NCBI RefSeq assembly: GCF_013449375.1
Contig: NZ_JACDRR010000021.1
Coordinates: forward strand, 132,853-196,852
Direction of reading: 5' to 3'
Length of the DNA: 64,000 nt
From: Pectobacterium sp. CFBP8739
GTDB lineage: Bacteria; Pseudomonadota; Gammaproteobacteria; Enterobacterales; Enterobacteriaceae
Under the pieces are notes generated by a model, which did not search any database, was not told where the DNA came from, and worked only from the letters and a program-made list of their open reading frames with translations. Below, piece after piece: positions 1-11,500 of the stretch; positions within the stretch are counted from its first letter, which is position 1, and every line of letters starts with the position of its first letter. A program made the position numbers and the translations under genes.

Positions 1-1545
1 CTTGTTGAATACCTGAAAGGTACTTTGCCAGTTCAGCGTGACGATTTGTCGCTCCAACTGCTGCCGCTCATGTGCCAGTGCGTCAGATGACAGCGTAAAT
101 AGCGTCTGTCCCGCCTGTACAGGCTGGCCAACCTGCACCTCAATGCGCTGAATCATCGCGGGTACGGGCATATACAAGCTACTTTGCTGTTCTGCCCGCA
201 GCAGCGCGGGGGCATACACGCTGCGCTGCCAAGGAATCATCAGCAAGAGCAGAAGTACGGCGCTCACCGTTAGCGTAGTCGTCATATTACGGTTCATACG
301 ATAATCCTTACGGCGTTTACTCCATTCACGGACTTCATTCACCACCGGCATCACGACGAAGTAGCCGATTTCAATGGCGAAAAGCAGCATCCCCAATAAC
401 TTGAACGCCATGTGGTAAACCAAAATCGCGATACCGGTAAACAAGAAGAAGCGGTATATCCACACCGCAAAGGCATAGCCCACCAGTGTGCGTTGCAACC
501 AGCGCGGGAAGTGCTCTGGCGGGGCATCCCCTAAGCCGAACAGCCATTCCCGCATCTGCCAGCGGCCGATAGCGAAGCCCCGATTTTGCAGATTCGGCAT
601 CTGTAATCCATCGGACAGCAGGAAATAACCGTCAAAGCGCATCAGCGGACTGAGGTTAATCGCCAGCGTCATAATCCAGGTGGTCGTCGCCAGCATAAAC
701 GCGGCGCTGCGCAGCATGCCGTCCGGCAAGAAACTCCATGCCAGCGTCGCCCACGCTGCCAGCACCAGCTCGGTCATCATGCCCGCTGCGCCAATCGCCA
801 TCCGCTGCCGACGGCGCGTGAGCTTCCATGAACCGGACGTGTCGGTGTATAGCACTGGCATCATTACCAGAAACGCGATGCCCATCGTGGCTACCCTTGC
901 ACCAAAACGTTTACAGGTATAGGCGTGGCCGAATTCATGCAGAATCTTGGTCACGCACAGCGTCAGCCCCGCCAGCGCTGCGCCTTCCAGCGTGAAGAAA
1001 TGCAGAAAGGTATGCTTAAACGTTTCCCACTGGCGTCCGGCCAGGAATAGCCCCAGCACAGCCACCAGCAGCGTCAGTTTGAGGAACGTGCGGCTGAAAA
1101 ACGGTTCGACCCACGGCAGCGTTGCGCCCAGAAAGCGATCGGGGTGCCACAAGGGGATGCGAAAAAACAGATAGTTCTTCAACAGCTTGCGCCAGATCGA
1201 AACGCGCGACTGTTCTATCTGACGAGAAAACTGTGCCAGCGCCTCATCGCCGGAAACGCGCGTCAGGCTATTGGCCAGCAAGAAGCGGTTGAAATACTGC
1301 ACATCGCTGTCATCCAGCGTGAGCGCTGAAGTTTGGTTAACCTCGGCCACGATCTGCGCAGCATCCCCGATCGACCAGCGCGAGAGCATCGCCATTTCCG
1401 CCCAGCCGATACGAAAATAGAGACCACGTAGCGGATCTTCCAGCGTCCAACTGGGCGATCCGTCTCGATTAGCCGGCCCGGCGTGCAGGATCAGTTCATC
1501 GCGCAGCGGGCTAAGCCCAGCGGCAGGGGTCGCGCCTCCGGCCAT
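1..1545 (-). CDS. M50-type membrane metalloprotease with HlyD-like C-terminal part (partial, runs off left edge)
   Basis: Reading the minus strand from an ATG at 1545 gives about 515 codons without a stop, continuing past base 1. A cytoplasmic-looking N-terminus of roughly 150 residues leads into membrane segments. The zinc motif HEFGH is at residues 203-207, and the matching third-ligand motif NLSPLMRFDG ends at D305-G306, as in site-2-protease (M50) proteins. Further membrane segments follow around residues 370-440. Near the left edge the protein turns into an HlyD/biotinyl-lipoyl-like periplasmic segment. The start lies 2 bases after the stop of the upstream adaptor gene, so the genes are probably translationally coupled. 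Family knowledge: such proteases occur with HlyD adaptors in export loci that lack an ABC ATPase. Inference: it processes or moves the giant protein encoded upstream. The true C-terminus is outside the window. Confidence 0.85.
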   Translation of the reverse strand, partial: MAGGATPAAGLSPLRDELILHAGPANRDGSPSWTLEDPLRGLYFRIGWAEMAMLSRWSIGDAAQIVAEVNQTSALTLDDSDVQYFNRFLLANSLTRVSGDEALAQFSRQIEQSRVSIWRKLLKNYLFFRIPLWHPDRFLGATLPWVEPFFSRTFLKLTLLVAVLGLFLAGRQWETFKHTFLHFFTLEGAALAGLTLCVTKILHEFGHAYTCKRFGARVATMGIAFLVMMPVLYTDTSGSWKLTRRRQRMAIGAAGMMTELVLAAWATLAWSFLPDGMLRSAAFMLATTTWIMTLAINLSPLMRFDGYFLLSDGLQMPNLQNRGFAIGRWQMREWLFGLGDAPPEHFPRWLQRTLVGYAFAVWIYRFFLFTGIAILVYHMAFKLLGMLLFAIEIGYFVVMPVVNEVREWSKRRKDYRMNRNMTTTLTVSAVLLLLLMIPWQRSVYAPALLRAEQQSSLYMPVPAMIQRIEVQVGQPVQAGQTLFTLSSDALAHERQQLERQIVTLNWQSTFQVFNK

Positions 1546-1547
1546 CG

Positions 1548-2903
1548 TTAGACACCCAGCCAGACGCGCAGGGATGCCAGCGGTTTACGCAGCAGGTAAA
1601 CGAATAGCACCGTGCGTTTCCCGTACAGCTTCGCGGTTCCTTTCAGGCCCACGCGCAGCTGCGGATCGTCCTGTGTAAAGCGCGCCCGCAGCCGATAGGC
1701 CATCACATTGTCCGGCGTCGGCGCAGCGCGATAGCCAATCTGTTCAAGCCGTGCGTCCTGTGCCGAATTCGGTGCCACATTGAGGAACAAGCGCACATCT
1801 GCACCATTTTCCAGCGCAATTGCATCCGCAGCAGGCAATTGGATCTCCAGCTCAACATCGTGTGGATCGGCGATCATCATGATGCGCTCCCCCACCGCCA
1901 CCGAGCGGCCAATCCAGTCGCTGCTGTCGTCAAAAATCGCCACGCCGTCACGCGGGGAAGTAAGCTGCATACGTTCCTGCTGACGTTGCAGAAAATCCAT
2001 CTCGCTCTGTGCCTGCTCGCGGCGGCTTTGCAGCACGGCCAGGCTGGCCTTGCTGTTGGCATCGAACAGCGCCTGCTGCTGTGCCTGACGATACTGGGCA
2101 TCGGCGGTGGCAAACGCCTGCCGCGCAGACTCTAGCCGGTTTTCCAGTTCGCGTACGTCCAGTCGCACCAGCGGCTGATTGGCGCTGATGGCCTGATTAG
2201 GGCGAACCAGTATGTCATCCACCACGCCCGCCACTGGGGCGCGCACCATCACCGGGCGGTGTGCGACAATCTCCGCCGGTGCCAGCACCGACTGGCGCAC
2301 CGGAAATAATAAGATCAGCACCAGCACCACGATCGCCGCTAGGATCACACGGCGTTTCTTCGGGCTAGTGTTGGTCTGCCGACGACGTTGTTTCCGCAAA
2401 CTCGACCAGGCGTGCGCGTAGGCATCCGCCAGCTTTTCCAGCAGAACGATCTCAGCAGGCATCCATGCGCTGTCCCGCGCTAACACCAGCACCAGCGGCA
2501 TATCGCCCTGCGCTAAGCGTAGCGGCAGCCAGAGTAAAAATTCTGGCAGATGTTCCTGCCACAAAATCTGATCATCGGCAGGCAGCTCGCGGCATTGCAG
2601 CGCCTGTGTTTGTCGCCCTTCTTCCTGCCACTGGCGGCACAAGCGACTAAATTCGGTACAAAATGGCGCGTTGTGATCGAGCGAGGCCAACCCAGAAGCC
2701 GCCTGCAAGCGCTGTTTATCACAGTCCCACAGCAGGGCTTGTCGGTACTTCACCAGATTGTGCGTTTCATTGACGATCAAAAACGCCAGTTCATCCAGCG
2801 TTTCACGCGCTCTGGCACGGCTTTGCAGTTGCAACAACTCGGCCAACAACACCAGCCGAGTATCCTGTTCGGATTGTTCTGCTGTCGTGTTCCGATCGGT
2901 CAT
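1548..2903 (-). CDS. HlyD-family adaptor with GAF-like N-terminal domain
   Basis: 451 residues. Residues 1-170 form a soluble segment resembling a GAF-type domain (helix-rich start, then the LPLRLAQGDMPLVLVLARD strand pattern). A single membrane helix follows at about 188-205 (VILAAIVVLVLILLFPV). Next comes a periplasmic adaptor part with a lipoyl half (APVAGVVDDILVRPNQAI), a coiled coil rich in Gln/Ala/Glu around residues 250-315, and the second lipoyl half with a beta-barrel. The start codon overlaps the previous gene by 4 bases (ATGA). A cytoplasmic GAF-like sensor on a membrane-fusion protein is unusual; classical HlyD proteins have only a short cytoplasmic tail. Role inferred: inner-membrane adaptor bridging the M50 protein to the TolC-like channel. 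Confidence 0.8.
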   Translation of the reverse strand: MTDRNTTAEQSEQDTRLVLLAELLQLQSRARARETLDELAFLIVNETHNLVKYRQALLWDCDKQRLQAASGLASLDHNAPFCTEFSRLCRQWQEEGRQTQALQCRELPADDQILWQEHLPEFLLWLPLRLAQGDMPLVLVLARDSAWMPAEIVLLEKLADAYAHAWSSLRKQRRRQTNTSPKKRRVILAAIVVLVLILLFPVRQSVLAPAEIVAHRPVMVRAPVAGVVDDILVRPNQAISANQPLVRLDVRELENRLESARQAFATADAQYRQAQQQALFDANSKASLAVLQSRREQAQSEMDFLQRQQERMQLTSPRDGVAIFDDSSDWIGRSVAVGERIMMIADPHDVELEIQLPAADAIALENGADVRLFLNVAPNSAQDARLEQIGYRAAPTPDNVMAYRLRARFTQDDPQLRVGLKGTAKLYGKRTVLFVYLLRKPLASLRVWLGV

Positions 2904-3658
2904 GGTGACACGCTATCCGCAGTCTTAGGTGGGGTGATTTGCGCCACACCGCTCATGCCTGGCAGTAATCCGGCGGTGGACTGAGTAATGCGACCAAAAA
3001 CTTTTACCGATTGGCTAACCGGATCGATCGCTGACGACAGTCGGCTGATTTCCGCCGGATAGCTCAGACCCGTTTCATCCAGCGTGACCTGAAACGCGCT
3101 GCCCTGCTTGAGCCAGACCAGCCAGCGTGACGGCACGATCATTTCCAGCTCGAACGCGCTGTCATCATAAATCGCCAACAACTCTTTACCTTCCGACACG
3201 GATTCCCAGCGTTTCACCTTGGTTTCCGTAACGCGGCCGGAGAACGGGGCTTTAATCGCACAGCGTTGCAGCATGGCGCGATTGACGCCGCTTTCCGCCT
3301 GCGCCATCGACACCGACGATCGCGCCTGATCGACATCAGACAGGCTGATCGAATTGAGCTTGTCTAACCGATCGGCAATCGCCAGCTTCTTACGTGCGGC
3401 ATTTTCCGCAGCGTTTGAGTAGTTCAGCTTTTCGCGCAGCACAGTGCAATCAAACGTCACCAGCGTATCGCCCTGTTTGAAGTGTTCGCCCTCTTTCACC
3501 GCAATATCCGTCACTTTTCCGGCAATTTCGCTGGATAACACGGTATAGCGCTGCGCGCTAAGCTGCACGCGAATGTCTCCCGTCGTCTCAGCCTGCCCCC
3601 ATAGGGGCAGACTTAACGCACTCGCCAGTAACAGCGGACGCATCATGCCGAAAGTCAT
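2900..3658 (-). CDS. Periplasmic adaptor (HlyD/RND-type membrane fusion protein)
   Basis: 252 residues with a cleavable signal peptide (MRPLLLASALSLPLWGQA, cleavage after about residue 23). It carries a lipoyl half motif (EIAGKVTDIAVKEGEHFKQG), a short alpha-hairpin, the second lipoyl half (IKAPFSGRVTETKVKRWE) and a beta-barrel. There is no membrane helix apart from the signal, so it is periplasmic like the RND-type adaptors. Its ATG shares one base with the TAA of the TolC-like gene (TAATG), and its TGA overlaps the next adaptor. It is shorter than usual RND adaptors (about 350-400 residues), mainly in the hairpin. Two different adaptors in one cassette suggest a composite periplasmic conduit. 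Confidence 0.8.
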   Translation of the reverse strand: MTFGMMRPLLLASALSLPLWGQAETTGDIRVQLSAQRYTVLSSEIAGKVTDIAVKEGEHFKQGDTLVTFDCTVLREKLNYSNAAENAARKKLAIADRLDKLNSISLSDVDQARSSVSMAQAESGVNRAMLQRCAIKAPFSGRVTETKVKRWESVSEGKELLAIYDDSAFELEMIVPSRWLVWLKQGSAFQVTLDETGLSYPAEISRLSSAIDPVSQSVKVFGRITQSTAGLLPGMSGVAQITPPKTADSVSP

Positions 3659-5478
3659 TAACGCGAACCTCCGGCCTGTAGGGATTGCAGGTTATCCCAC
3701 ATATCCGTATTCACGACGCGATAGGGTTTCCCCACACCAGCCGATGATGTCACAGCAGACGATGCCGTCGTCGACGAGGCAATTGGCTTCACCGCAAGCG
3801 CAGAGGATGGGGTTGACGCTGTTTTAGTCGATGCCGTCGTGGTGGCCGGCGTAGCCAGTGTTGACAGGGACAGACGCGGCACCGCAACACCGCCTTTCTC
3901 CAGATTACCCGTGGTGCGGGCAATCGAATTGCTCAGCGCCGCCAGACTGACATCGTTCACGTTATCCGGCAGCACATCCAGCCCAGCCGCCTGATACACC
4001 GCGCCCAGCGCGTTCTGCACGTCGGCAAAGCTGCGGTCACGCGCGCGGGTGGTCAGAATGGTTTCCGTGCTGACGCGCACCTGCTCCATTTGCGTTTCAG
4101 CACGGTGCTGTACGCTGAGCGTGGTCTGATTGAGGATACCGCGCTGAATCCGCGCCAGTTCCTGATAGCGGCCGAACATCCGCGTACTCTGCTGATATTC
4201 CTGCCAGGCGACGTTCACCTGCGTCAGCACCGCCATACGCAGCGCCTGACGGCGGACTTCCGCCAGATCTTCGTTCGCCTGTCCGGCACGTTTCACCGAT
4301 GACCATGACAACACATTCAGCAAGTTACCGCTAACCTGAACGCCAGCATTTGCCCACTGGTGATTGACCAGATAGCTGTTGCTGTCGCCGTTGATACCGG
4401 CAAACAGCGACACACCCGGCAGCAGGCGCAGCAGCGATTTGCGGGTTTCCAGTACGCTATTGCGTGCCAGATAGCTCTCTTCGCGCACTTCTGGGCGTTT
4501 AACCATCGAGAAGTTTTCCAGATCGTCGAGCGAGTAGGCCATCTTCGGCGCGACCAAACTGCTTTCGCTCGGCACGACGACATCGTACTTGCTGGACGGC
4601 GGCAGGTTCATCAGCGCCGCCAGACGGGACTTCGCCACCACCAGATCGCTGTCAACGATTTCCAACTGGCGCACCATCTCCAGCATATTTTTCTGGAAAC
4701 GCAGTGCCTCAACCGGTGCCAGCAGGCGCTGTTGTTCGGTCTGGCGCGCATATTCCAGCGCCTGACGCGCCTGCGTCAGCGCCGTGGTCACTTCCGGCTG
4801 CAAACGCTGCGCCGTTGCGGCTTCCCAATAGGCCGTCCGCACCTGACGGGTAATATCCGCGACAACGCGACGACGGCGTTCTTCCGCCGCCAGCGATTTG
4901 TTCGCCTGTACTTTGGCGTTGAAATAGCTGATACCAAAATCCAGCACGTTCCAGCTCATCGTCAGATCGGCGGTGCGCTGGGTCTGATCCTGACTGGTGG
5001 AGGCTTCCAGCGACTGTCGACCGGTGGTCACCGATTGGCTACTTGAGCCAGCGACGTTATCGCGGGTTTGCAGCCCAGCACGCGCGGTCAGTTTCGGTAA
5101 CAGCATATCCAGATTCTGTACGCCCAACAGATCGTCTTCCATCGCCTGTTCCAGCAATGCGACCCGCTGTTGCAGGTTATATTTCAGCGCGCGGGCAATC
5201 GCTTCATCCAGCGTGATCGTGCCGCGTACCGGTTCCTGATTGGCGAACATCTGCGTTCTATCGCTCAGCGCCTGGGCAACCTGCTGTTCAACCGTAATCG
5301 GCTCAGGCTTGACGGCACAGCCCGCCAACCCCAGACAGGCAAGGGTCACGGCGATCCGTAACGCCCGGGAACCTGCGGTACGTGGTGTAGCCTCGTATTG
5401 AACGTGCTGCTGCTGACTATCGTGTTGCTGGCTATCCCAGAAATGCGCTATGTGCTGATTCACCCAGGTTCTCCCCAT
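3658..5478 (-). CDS. TolC-family outer-membrane efflux lipoprotein
   Basis: About 600 residues. A long polar leader of some 45 residues precedes a lipoprotein signal ending in LGLAGC, so the mature protein should be lipidated. The body has the two alpha-helical repeats of the TolC/OEP family (ITLDEAIARALKYNLQQRVALLEQ and later RPEVREESYLARNSVLETRKS). The C-terminal 90 residues are rich in Ala, Ser and Thr and look like a flexible extension. The ATG at 5478 has poor ribosome-binding spacing. A GTG at 5463 lies seven bases after a GGAG and may be the true start. It follows the giant-protein gene by 97 bases in the same orientation and is presumably the outer-membrane exit of that protein. Confidence 0.85.
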   Translation of the reverse strand: MGRTWVNQHIAHFWDSQQHDSQQQHVQYEATPRTAGSRALRIAVTLACLGLAGCAVKPEPITVEQQVAQALSDRTQMFANQEPVRGTITLDEAIARALKYNLQQRVALLEQAMEDDLLGVQNLDMLLPKLTARAGLQTRDNVAGSSSQSVTTGRQSLEASTSQDQTQRTADLTMSWNVLDFGISYFNAKVQANKSLAAEERRRRVVADITRQVRTAYWEAATAQRLQPEVTTALTQARQALEYARQTEQQRLLAPVEALRFQKNMLEMVRQLEIVDSDLVVAKSRLAALMNLPPSSKYDVVVPSESSLVAPKMAYSLDDLENFSMVKRPEVREESYLARNSVLETRKSLLRLLPGVSLFAGINGDSNSYLVNHQWANAGVQVSGNLLNVLSWSSVKRAGQANEDLAEVRRQALRMAVLTQVNVAWQEYQQSTRMFGRYQELARIQRGILNQTTLSVQHRAETQMEQVRVSTETILTTRARDRSFADVQNALGAVYQAAGLDVLPDNVNDVSLAALSNSIARTTGNLEKGGVAVPRLSLSTLATPATTTASTKTASTPSSALAVKPIASSTTASSAVTSSAGVGKPYRVVNTDMWDNLQSLQAGGSR

Positions 5479-5575
5479 CTTCTATTTGTCTGTTCCCTTC
5501 GGCTTGCAGGCGGTGGCCTGCAAGCGCTTAGGTGTGTGGTTAAGGAATAAAATCTCGTCTCGATCTGCGGCGTGC

Positions 5576-8500
5576 TTACGCACGCAGGCTGCTCAGTTCA
5601 CTGAGCGCCGCCAGCAGCGCATCCTGTTCAGGCTGATGCTGACGCAGTTGTTCGGTAAAGGCGGTTTTCCCCGTTGGTGCTAATCGCTCTGCATCGCGGT
5701 TTTCTGCGGGGAGTGCATCAGAGTGGACAGGCAGTTGCATCGCACCACGGTCAGTCGCCATTTCTGCACCAGCGCCCTGTCCGGTTTGCAGCGTAATCGG
5801 TACGATCCGGCTGGTGCCGTCTGCGGCCTGCGCTTTCAGTGCCAGTTGGATCTGATTAACCTGTACCGCACTGGTATCGGTAATGCGCACCACGCCGCTG
5901 CGGGCATCAAACTGCACCCACGCAGGAAGAGGACGCCCGTTGGCCAGTTGCAGCGTCAGCGTGGCGTTGCCTTCACGCACGCTGAACATGCGCTGCGGCA
6001 GGCTAAAGGCGAGCGCGCCGGAGGCATCCGGCTGTAACGCGCCCTGCACGCTGCTGAAAGCCGATTCCAGCGCCGTTGTCTGACCGCGCACGCTCAGGAA
6101 CAGGTTAGAATCCGCCGAGCGCACGGCGGCGCTATCGCGTATCGCCGCCTCAGCACGTGAAGAGAAGTTGACCTGCTCCAGCGTTGGCATCAGTTGTGAC
6201 ATCACAGGATCAAGGACCCAAGGGGCATCCGACGGACGCGTGGTATCGGCCGCGCGTTGGCGTACAGGTTCGGTAACGATGTTGGTTGGTAGCGGTTGCG
6301 CTTCTAGGCGAGATAAATCGGCGACAATCGCCCCCAGCGGCTGTTCGCGTTCCCTTTCTGCCGCCTCTATCGGCAGGCTGACGCCTTGCTGCACCAGAAT
6401 CACCGGTGCCGCTGTCACGGTGTTATCGGGGGTTTCCGGTTGCGGTTCAACATGGGCTTGCGCCACCGTCACCTTGACAGAATGGGTGGACTCCGCCTTA
6501 CCATCGCTCGCCGTCAGTACCACGGTAAACTCACCGGATGCAGTCGGTGTGCCAGAAATCGTGCGGGTCGCGGCATCAAAACTCAGCCCATCCGGTAGGC
6601 CGCTGACACGCCAGGCAAGGCTGTCGCTATCAGCATCGGTAAACAGATTTTCCGGCAGTGTGTAATGATACTCGGTGCCCGCTTGTAGCTGGCCCAAATC
6701 CAGCCCGGCGTTGTCGTTATAAACCGGAGCACTATTGTCTGGCTCCACATCGGGCGCTTGCGCCACCGTCACGTTGACGGAATGGGTCGCTTCCGCTTTG
6801 CCATCACTGGCGGTGATGGTTACGGTGAACTCACCGGACACAGTCGGTGTGCCAGAGATTATGCGAGTCACAGAATCAAAACTTAGCCCATCCGGCAGGT
6901 CGCTGACACGCCAGGCCAGCGTATCGCTATCAGCATCGGTAAACAGATTTTCCGGCAGTGTGTAGTGATACTCGGTGCCCGCTTGTAGCTGGCCCAGATT
7001 CAGCCCGGCGTTGTCGTTATAAACCGGGGCGTTATTGTCAGGAACTTCAGCGCCTTCAAAGGTAATGACCGCTTTTTCTTTGAACGCGGCCTCAACATTC
7101 TGTCGCCAGTCAGCATCTTCAAATACGGTCAACCCGATAGTGCGGCTACCAGAACCCTCAGAGCCACCGTGGCTATAGGCAAGGCCATCGATTAACTGTG
7201 CGGTGCTTGCACCATCACGCGTTACATAGAGGGTCACGGTAGCAACACCATTAGCAACACTGACACGGTATTCTATCTTGCTGTCACCGACAAACATCTG
7301 ATAGTCAACGGTTTTGTCGATAACAATTTCGCCGCCGTCCACATGTAGCACATCACCGGTTGTTGCAGGGGAAATGACAATTTCCATCCTGTGAATCTTT
7401 TGGCCGACTTCAATAGTGTCGATGGCAGTATTCTTAAACAAGCTGACAGGTTCACCGCCTGACGAGTAGGAACCCCCGACTGGCTCGGTACTGACCACCG
7501 CAGGATCGTTAATGCCGACCACATTCACCGCCGCAGTAAATTCTGCCGTATGGCCTTCACCGTCATTGAAGCTGATGCGGAAAGTGGCGGTGTTTCCCGC
7601 TAGAGTGGGATCTTGACTGGTGGACTGGTAAGTTATTGCACGCAATACTTGTTGCGCTTCAGCCTGAGCGACGCCCGTCAAGAAAGTGATGGTGAGCGCA
7701 CCATTAGCAGCCGTTGTGACAGCAGCAATGGCCTTATCCCCTTGCCAGATTTGGCCGTCGTTGAAGCTCAAACCACTGGCAGATGAAACCCCAAACTGGT
7801 CACCGGTCTGTGTACCGCCAGTGCGCTCAATAACAATGCTGGCACCCTGATAGCTACTTTGGTCGTTTACCGGTGCAGACACCGTACCGCCAGGAAGCAA
7901 CGCTACCGGGTTGTCATTTTCGGTAAAGGTGACATTGGCTGGTTTCAGATCAAGAACAACGACACCCTCTGGGGAACCGTAATCAATCGCACCAGTGATA
8001 TACAGCTGTTTGCCGTCAGCGCTAAACGCAACCTGACGAACCTCATTCAATAGCGTGCCATTAAAATTGGCAAGGTCGCCAAAACCGTCCACGGCCTGAA
8101 GTTGCGTCAGGCTACCATCTGCAGCTCGGGCATATAGAATAATGCCATAAGTAGCAAAATTATCGCTTTGTCCTAAATCGCCCGTGATCACCACCGATTT
8201 GCCATCGGGTGATATCAGCACCTGTTTGACGGTATTCACCCCGTCAGGAAGAGAAAGGGAAGAGGTTGCGGACAATGCGCCATCATCCGCGACCGTAAGA
8301 AGATGAATTGACTTATGATTATCAACTACATACAACGTTTTTCCATCAGGAGAAACGCTCAGTGCAGAAGCATAAAAACCGTCGTCACTGGGACTTGCTC
8401 CAGAAACCGCTTGTCTGAAAGTCAGCGTGCCATCATCACCAATACTAAACCGGCTGACCAAAGTGTCACTGCCAGACGTCGCGACAAACAATGATTTACC

Positions 8501-11500
8501 ATCAGGTGATAACGCCAATGCATTAGCAGCATCAAGTTGTAAACCGCTGCTGTAATCATCCGTAAAGGTCTTGCTCAGTGTCAGCGTATTACCATCACGC
8601 GTGAAGACCAACAGGCTTTCTCCGGTGGTGATATACACTTGATCATCGTTGATCAACACGTCACGCACCATACCGATATCACGACCAAACGTACCGATCA
8701 CGTTCAAATCGCTGGCATTAATGATCGCAATACTCTCCGCGCCGATAACATAGAGACTGCTCCCGTCAATGGACGCACGCACCTGCGTCGCGTCAGTCAA
8801 TCCGGTGATTTCTACGCTATCAGACAGATATAATTTGCCGTCTTCGCCACGCTGAAGCACAGAGAGAGTATTGTAAGTCACATCTTCGCTGGTTTCGGTT
8901 TCATCATGATAGATAGAGTCAGTGTGGGTGCGCACCACATAAATATTCTCCCCCGACACGGTGATACCTTGAATGCCGGTAAAACGTGAGTTCCCGTCAT
9001 CGTCCAGCGCCTCGAATATTTCTGCATAGTCAAGCGAACCGGTCTCTGCCCCCAAATGCACGATCAAACGAGAATCCAGCACAACCACGGCGGTACTAAT
9101 GTCAAGTTGTGCGGCGTTATCGTTCGCATCGACAAGGCGTGTTAGGGTGACGACAACCTCACCTTCAGCGACGGCGTCCTCCAATGCCTGGTATTGTATA
9201 TCATCAATCAATGCAGCCACTGCACTTGGTGCATTGTCTCCGTCGTGGAGCACGAGCGTAATAGTCGTCGTGTTATTTTCGATAGATACCTGATACTGGT
9301 GCCCATTCGTTGTCACACCCGCAGCATCCGTTGCAGTTAACGGGATTGTACTCCCATCAATCACCAGTGCCTGGTCTGCTCCGGTACGGTTCACCGTAAG
9401 CGTCAATTCTGAGAGCGCCGCGCCATCTTTACCCAGAGCAATGTGCACGTCGTCAAATAAATCCACCGCAGCAGGCAAACCATCCAAGCCAACGTCCACC
9501 ACTGGCTGCTGGCTTTCCGCACTCATATTGGGTTCAACAGAAGGCGCAACCAGCATCAGCGCCAGTGGAATGTCAGCGGATTTTCCCCCGCTGTCGCGCA
9601 CACTGACGGTCAGATCAACGCGTGCTGGCAATTCAGTCCCGCTGTTACGGTACGTCACCTGCTGTAAAACCTGGTTAACCACAGTTTTAGATATTGGTGA
9701 TGTAATGCTGACCGTGATCGTGCCTTCCGCTACCGTTACATCGGCGATTTTCACATTATTGAGCAACAGCGTGCTGCCTTTCAGGCTCAGCCCCTGCCCA
9801 TTTGCCAGCCCAAACACATCGTTAGCGGAAGCATTACCTGAACGAGCGATCGTGAAGGTCATTCCCTGATAGCTATCCAGTTCATCCATATCAACATCGC
9901 TAAACTGTATACCCTGAGCAAAAGGCGTATTGGAGATAGATGCACTATAAGAAGCGTGCGCCGCCGCGCTAGACATCATCACACCGGTATTGAAAAAGCG
10001 TGCGCCGGTATACAGCGATTTGCCGTCTTCCGATAACGTCAGCGTCGTGACAGGACGCCCTACCGCCAGCGTCCCAGTTTGCGTGAGCTTACCATCCGAA
10101 CCAATCGCGTAAACCGTCACGGCACCGTTATTACTGCCGACATACAGTGTCTTACCGTCTGCAGAGGCAGTCACGCCCCAGGGATTGCTAAACGTCAGGG
10201 CCTCAACCCGGCTGACCATGTTTTCGGCAACATCGTAATGCAGCACCGTCAGGCGGTTGCCCACATTGCTGGTCACAATGTAGAGATAGCCCTCATCGGT
10301 GACGGTAAATGAGGAATTGGCGTGGTTAAGCTCATTGCTGGTCCCCAGTGTGCCTGCGGCTTTCGGCACACCCGCGCTGTCGGTATAAGTCAGCGTAACG
10401 TCATCACTGCCACGCGCTAACTGGCCTGCGTAGTTCAGCCCACCGTTTGCATCCGTGGTATAAATCGTGATTCGACCCGCATTACCCAGCACATACACCG
10501 TACCACTGGCATTCACCGCCATCCCAATCGGCGTGGTGCCATCAACCTGAGTAAACGTCGCGGGATTGCTCAATGTGCCACTATCACCAATGGTGTAGTG
10601 GTACAACGTGCCCGCCGTGAGCGCATACAAACTTTTTCCATCATCCGAACGGGCCAGTTTCAGCACATTGCCTGCCAGCCCGTCAACGCGCGCAGTCAGG
10701 CTTAACATGCCCGTGTCAGCATTTTTGCTGAATATCAGAACTTCCGAATTAGCGCTCAGATAAACGGTGGAACCATCCGCCGAGAAAACGGCTGCGCGTC
10801 CGATAAGTCCGCTGACCTCCGTCCCATTATCCGCATTGCCATCATCCATTCCCGATACAAGACGCTGTAATAGCGTTAGTTTTCCTGTTTCAGGATCGCG
10901 CTGATAGAGGCTGACCCGCGCATCGCCGCCATAGTTAGTGGTGGTGGAACCAATAACCAGCAACGTACGGCCATCATCGGACAACACCATGCTGCTGACG
11001 TAGTTGTCATAGCCAGTGAGCAGCCCATCGGAGTAATACAAATTAGGATCGACCGCGATATCGGTCTGGATGGTTGGCGCATTATTGATGGCTAACGTTA
11101 AGGTGGCCGTAATATCCGGGAGGCCGGTATCCACACTCTCACCGCTGGTTCCGCCATTATCACGCAGGCTGGCCAGCGTCACGGTACGGGTGCCCGCGGT
11201 TGCCTGCGGCGTATCGTTAACATAGGCAATGCCGTTTACCAGTGCCTGCACCGCCCCCGCGTTCATGCCCGCGCTACTGTGCACCGTCAGCGTGCCGGTA
11301 CCGTCATTCAGCGTGTAGGTATAGGTGTAACCGCTACTCGTCTCGCCGCTTCCTGCCTGAGTCAAATCCACACGCGTGCCATCGACAATCAGGAATTCGT
11401 TCGCGGCCTGCGCCAACCCGCCGATATTCAGCGTCACATCAAGAATGGTTTGTCCTGCTTCACCGGTCGCAAGCTGTGACTGTGTGAACACGTTAACCGT

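Noticed and set aside
6168-6665. 165-codon plus-strand frame inside the giant gene
   Set aside because: Antisense shadow of the repetitive gene; the translation is Ser/Arg-rich without domain features.
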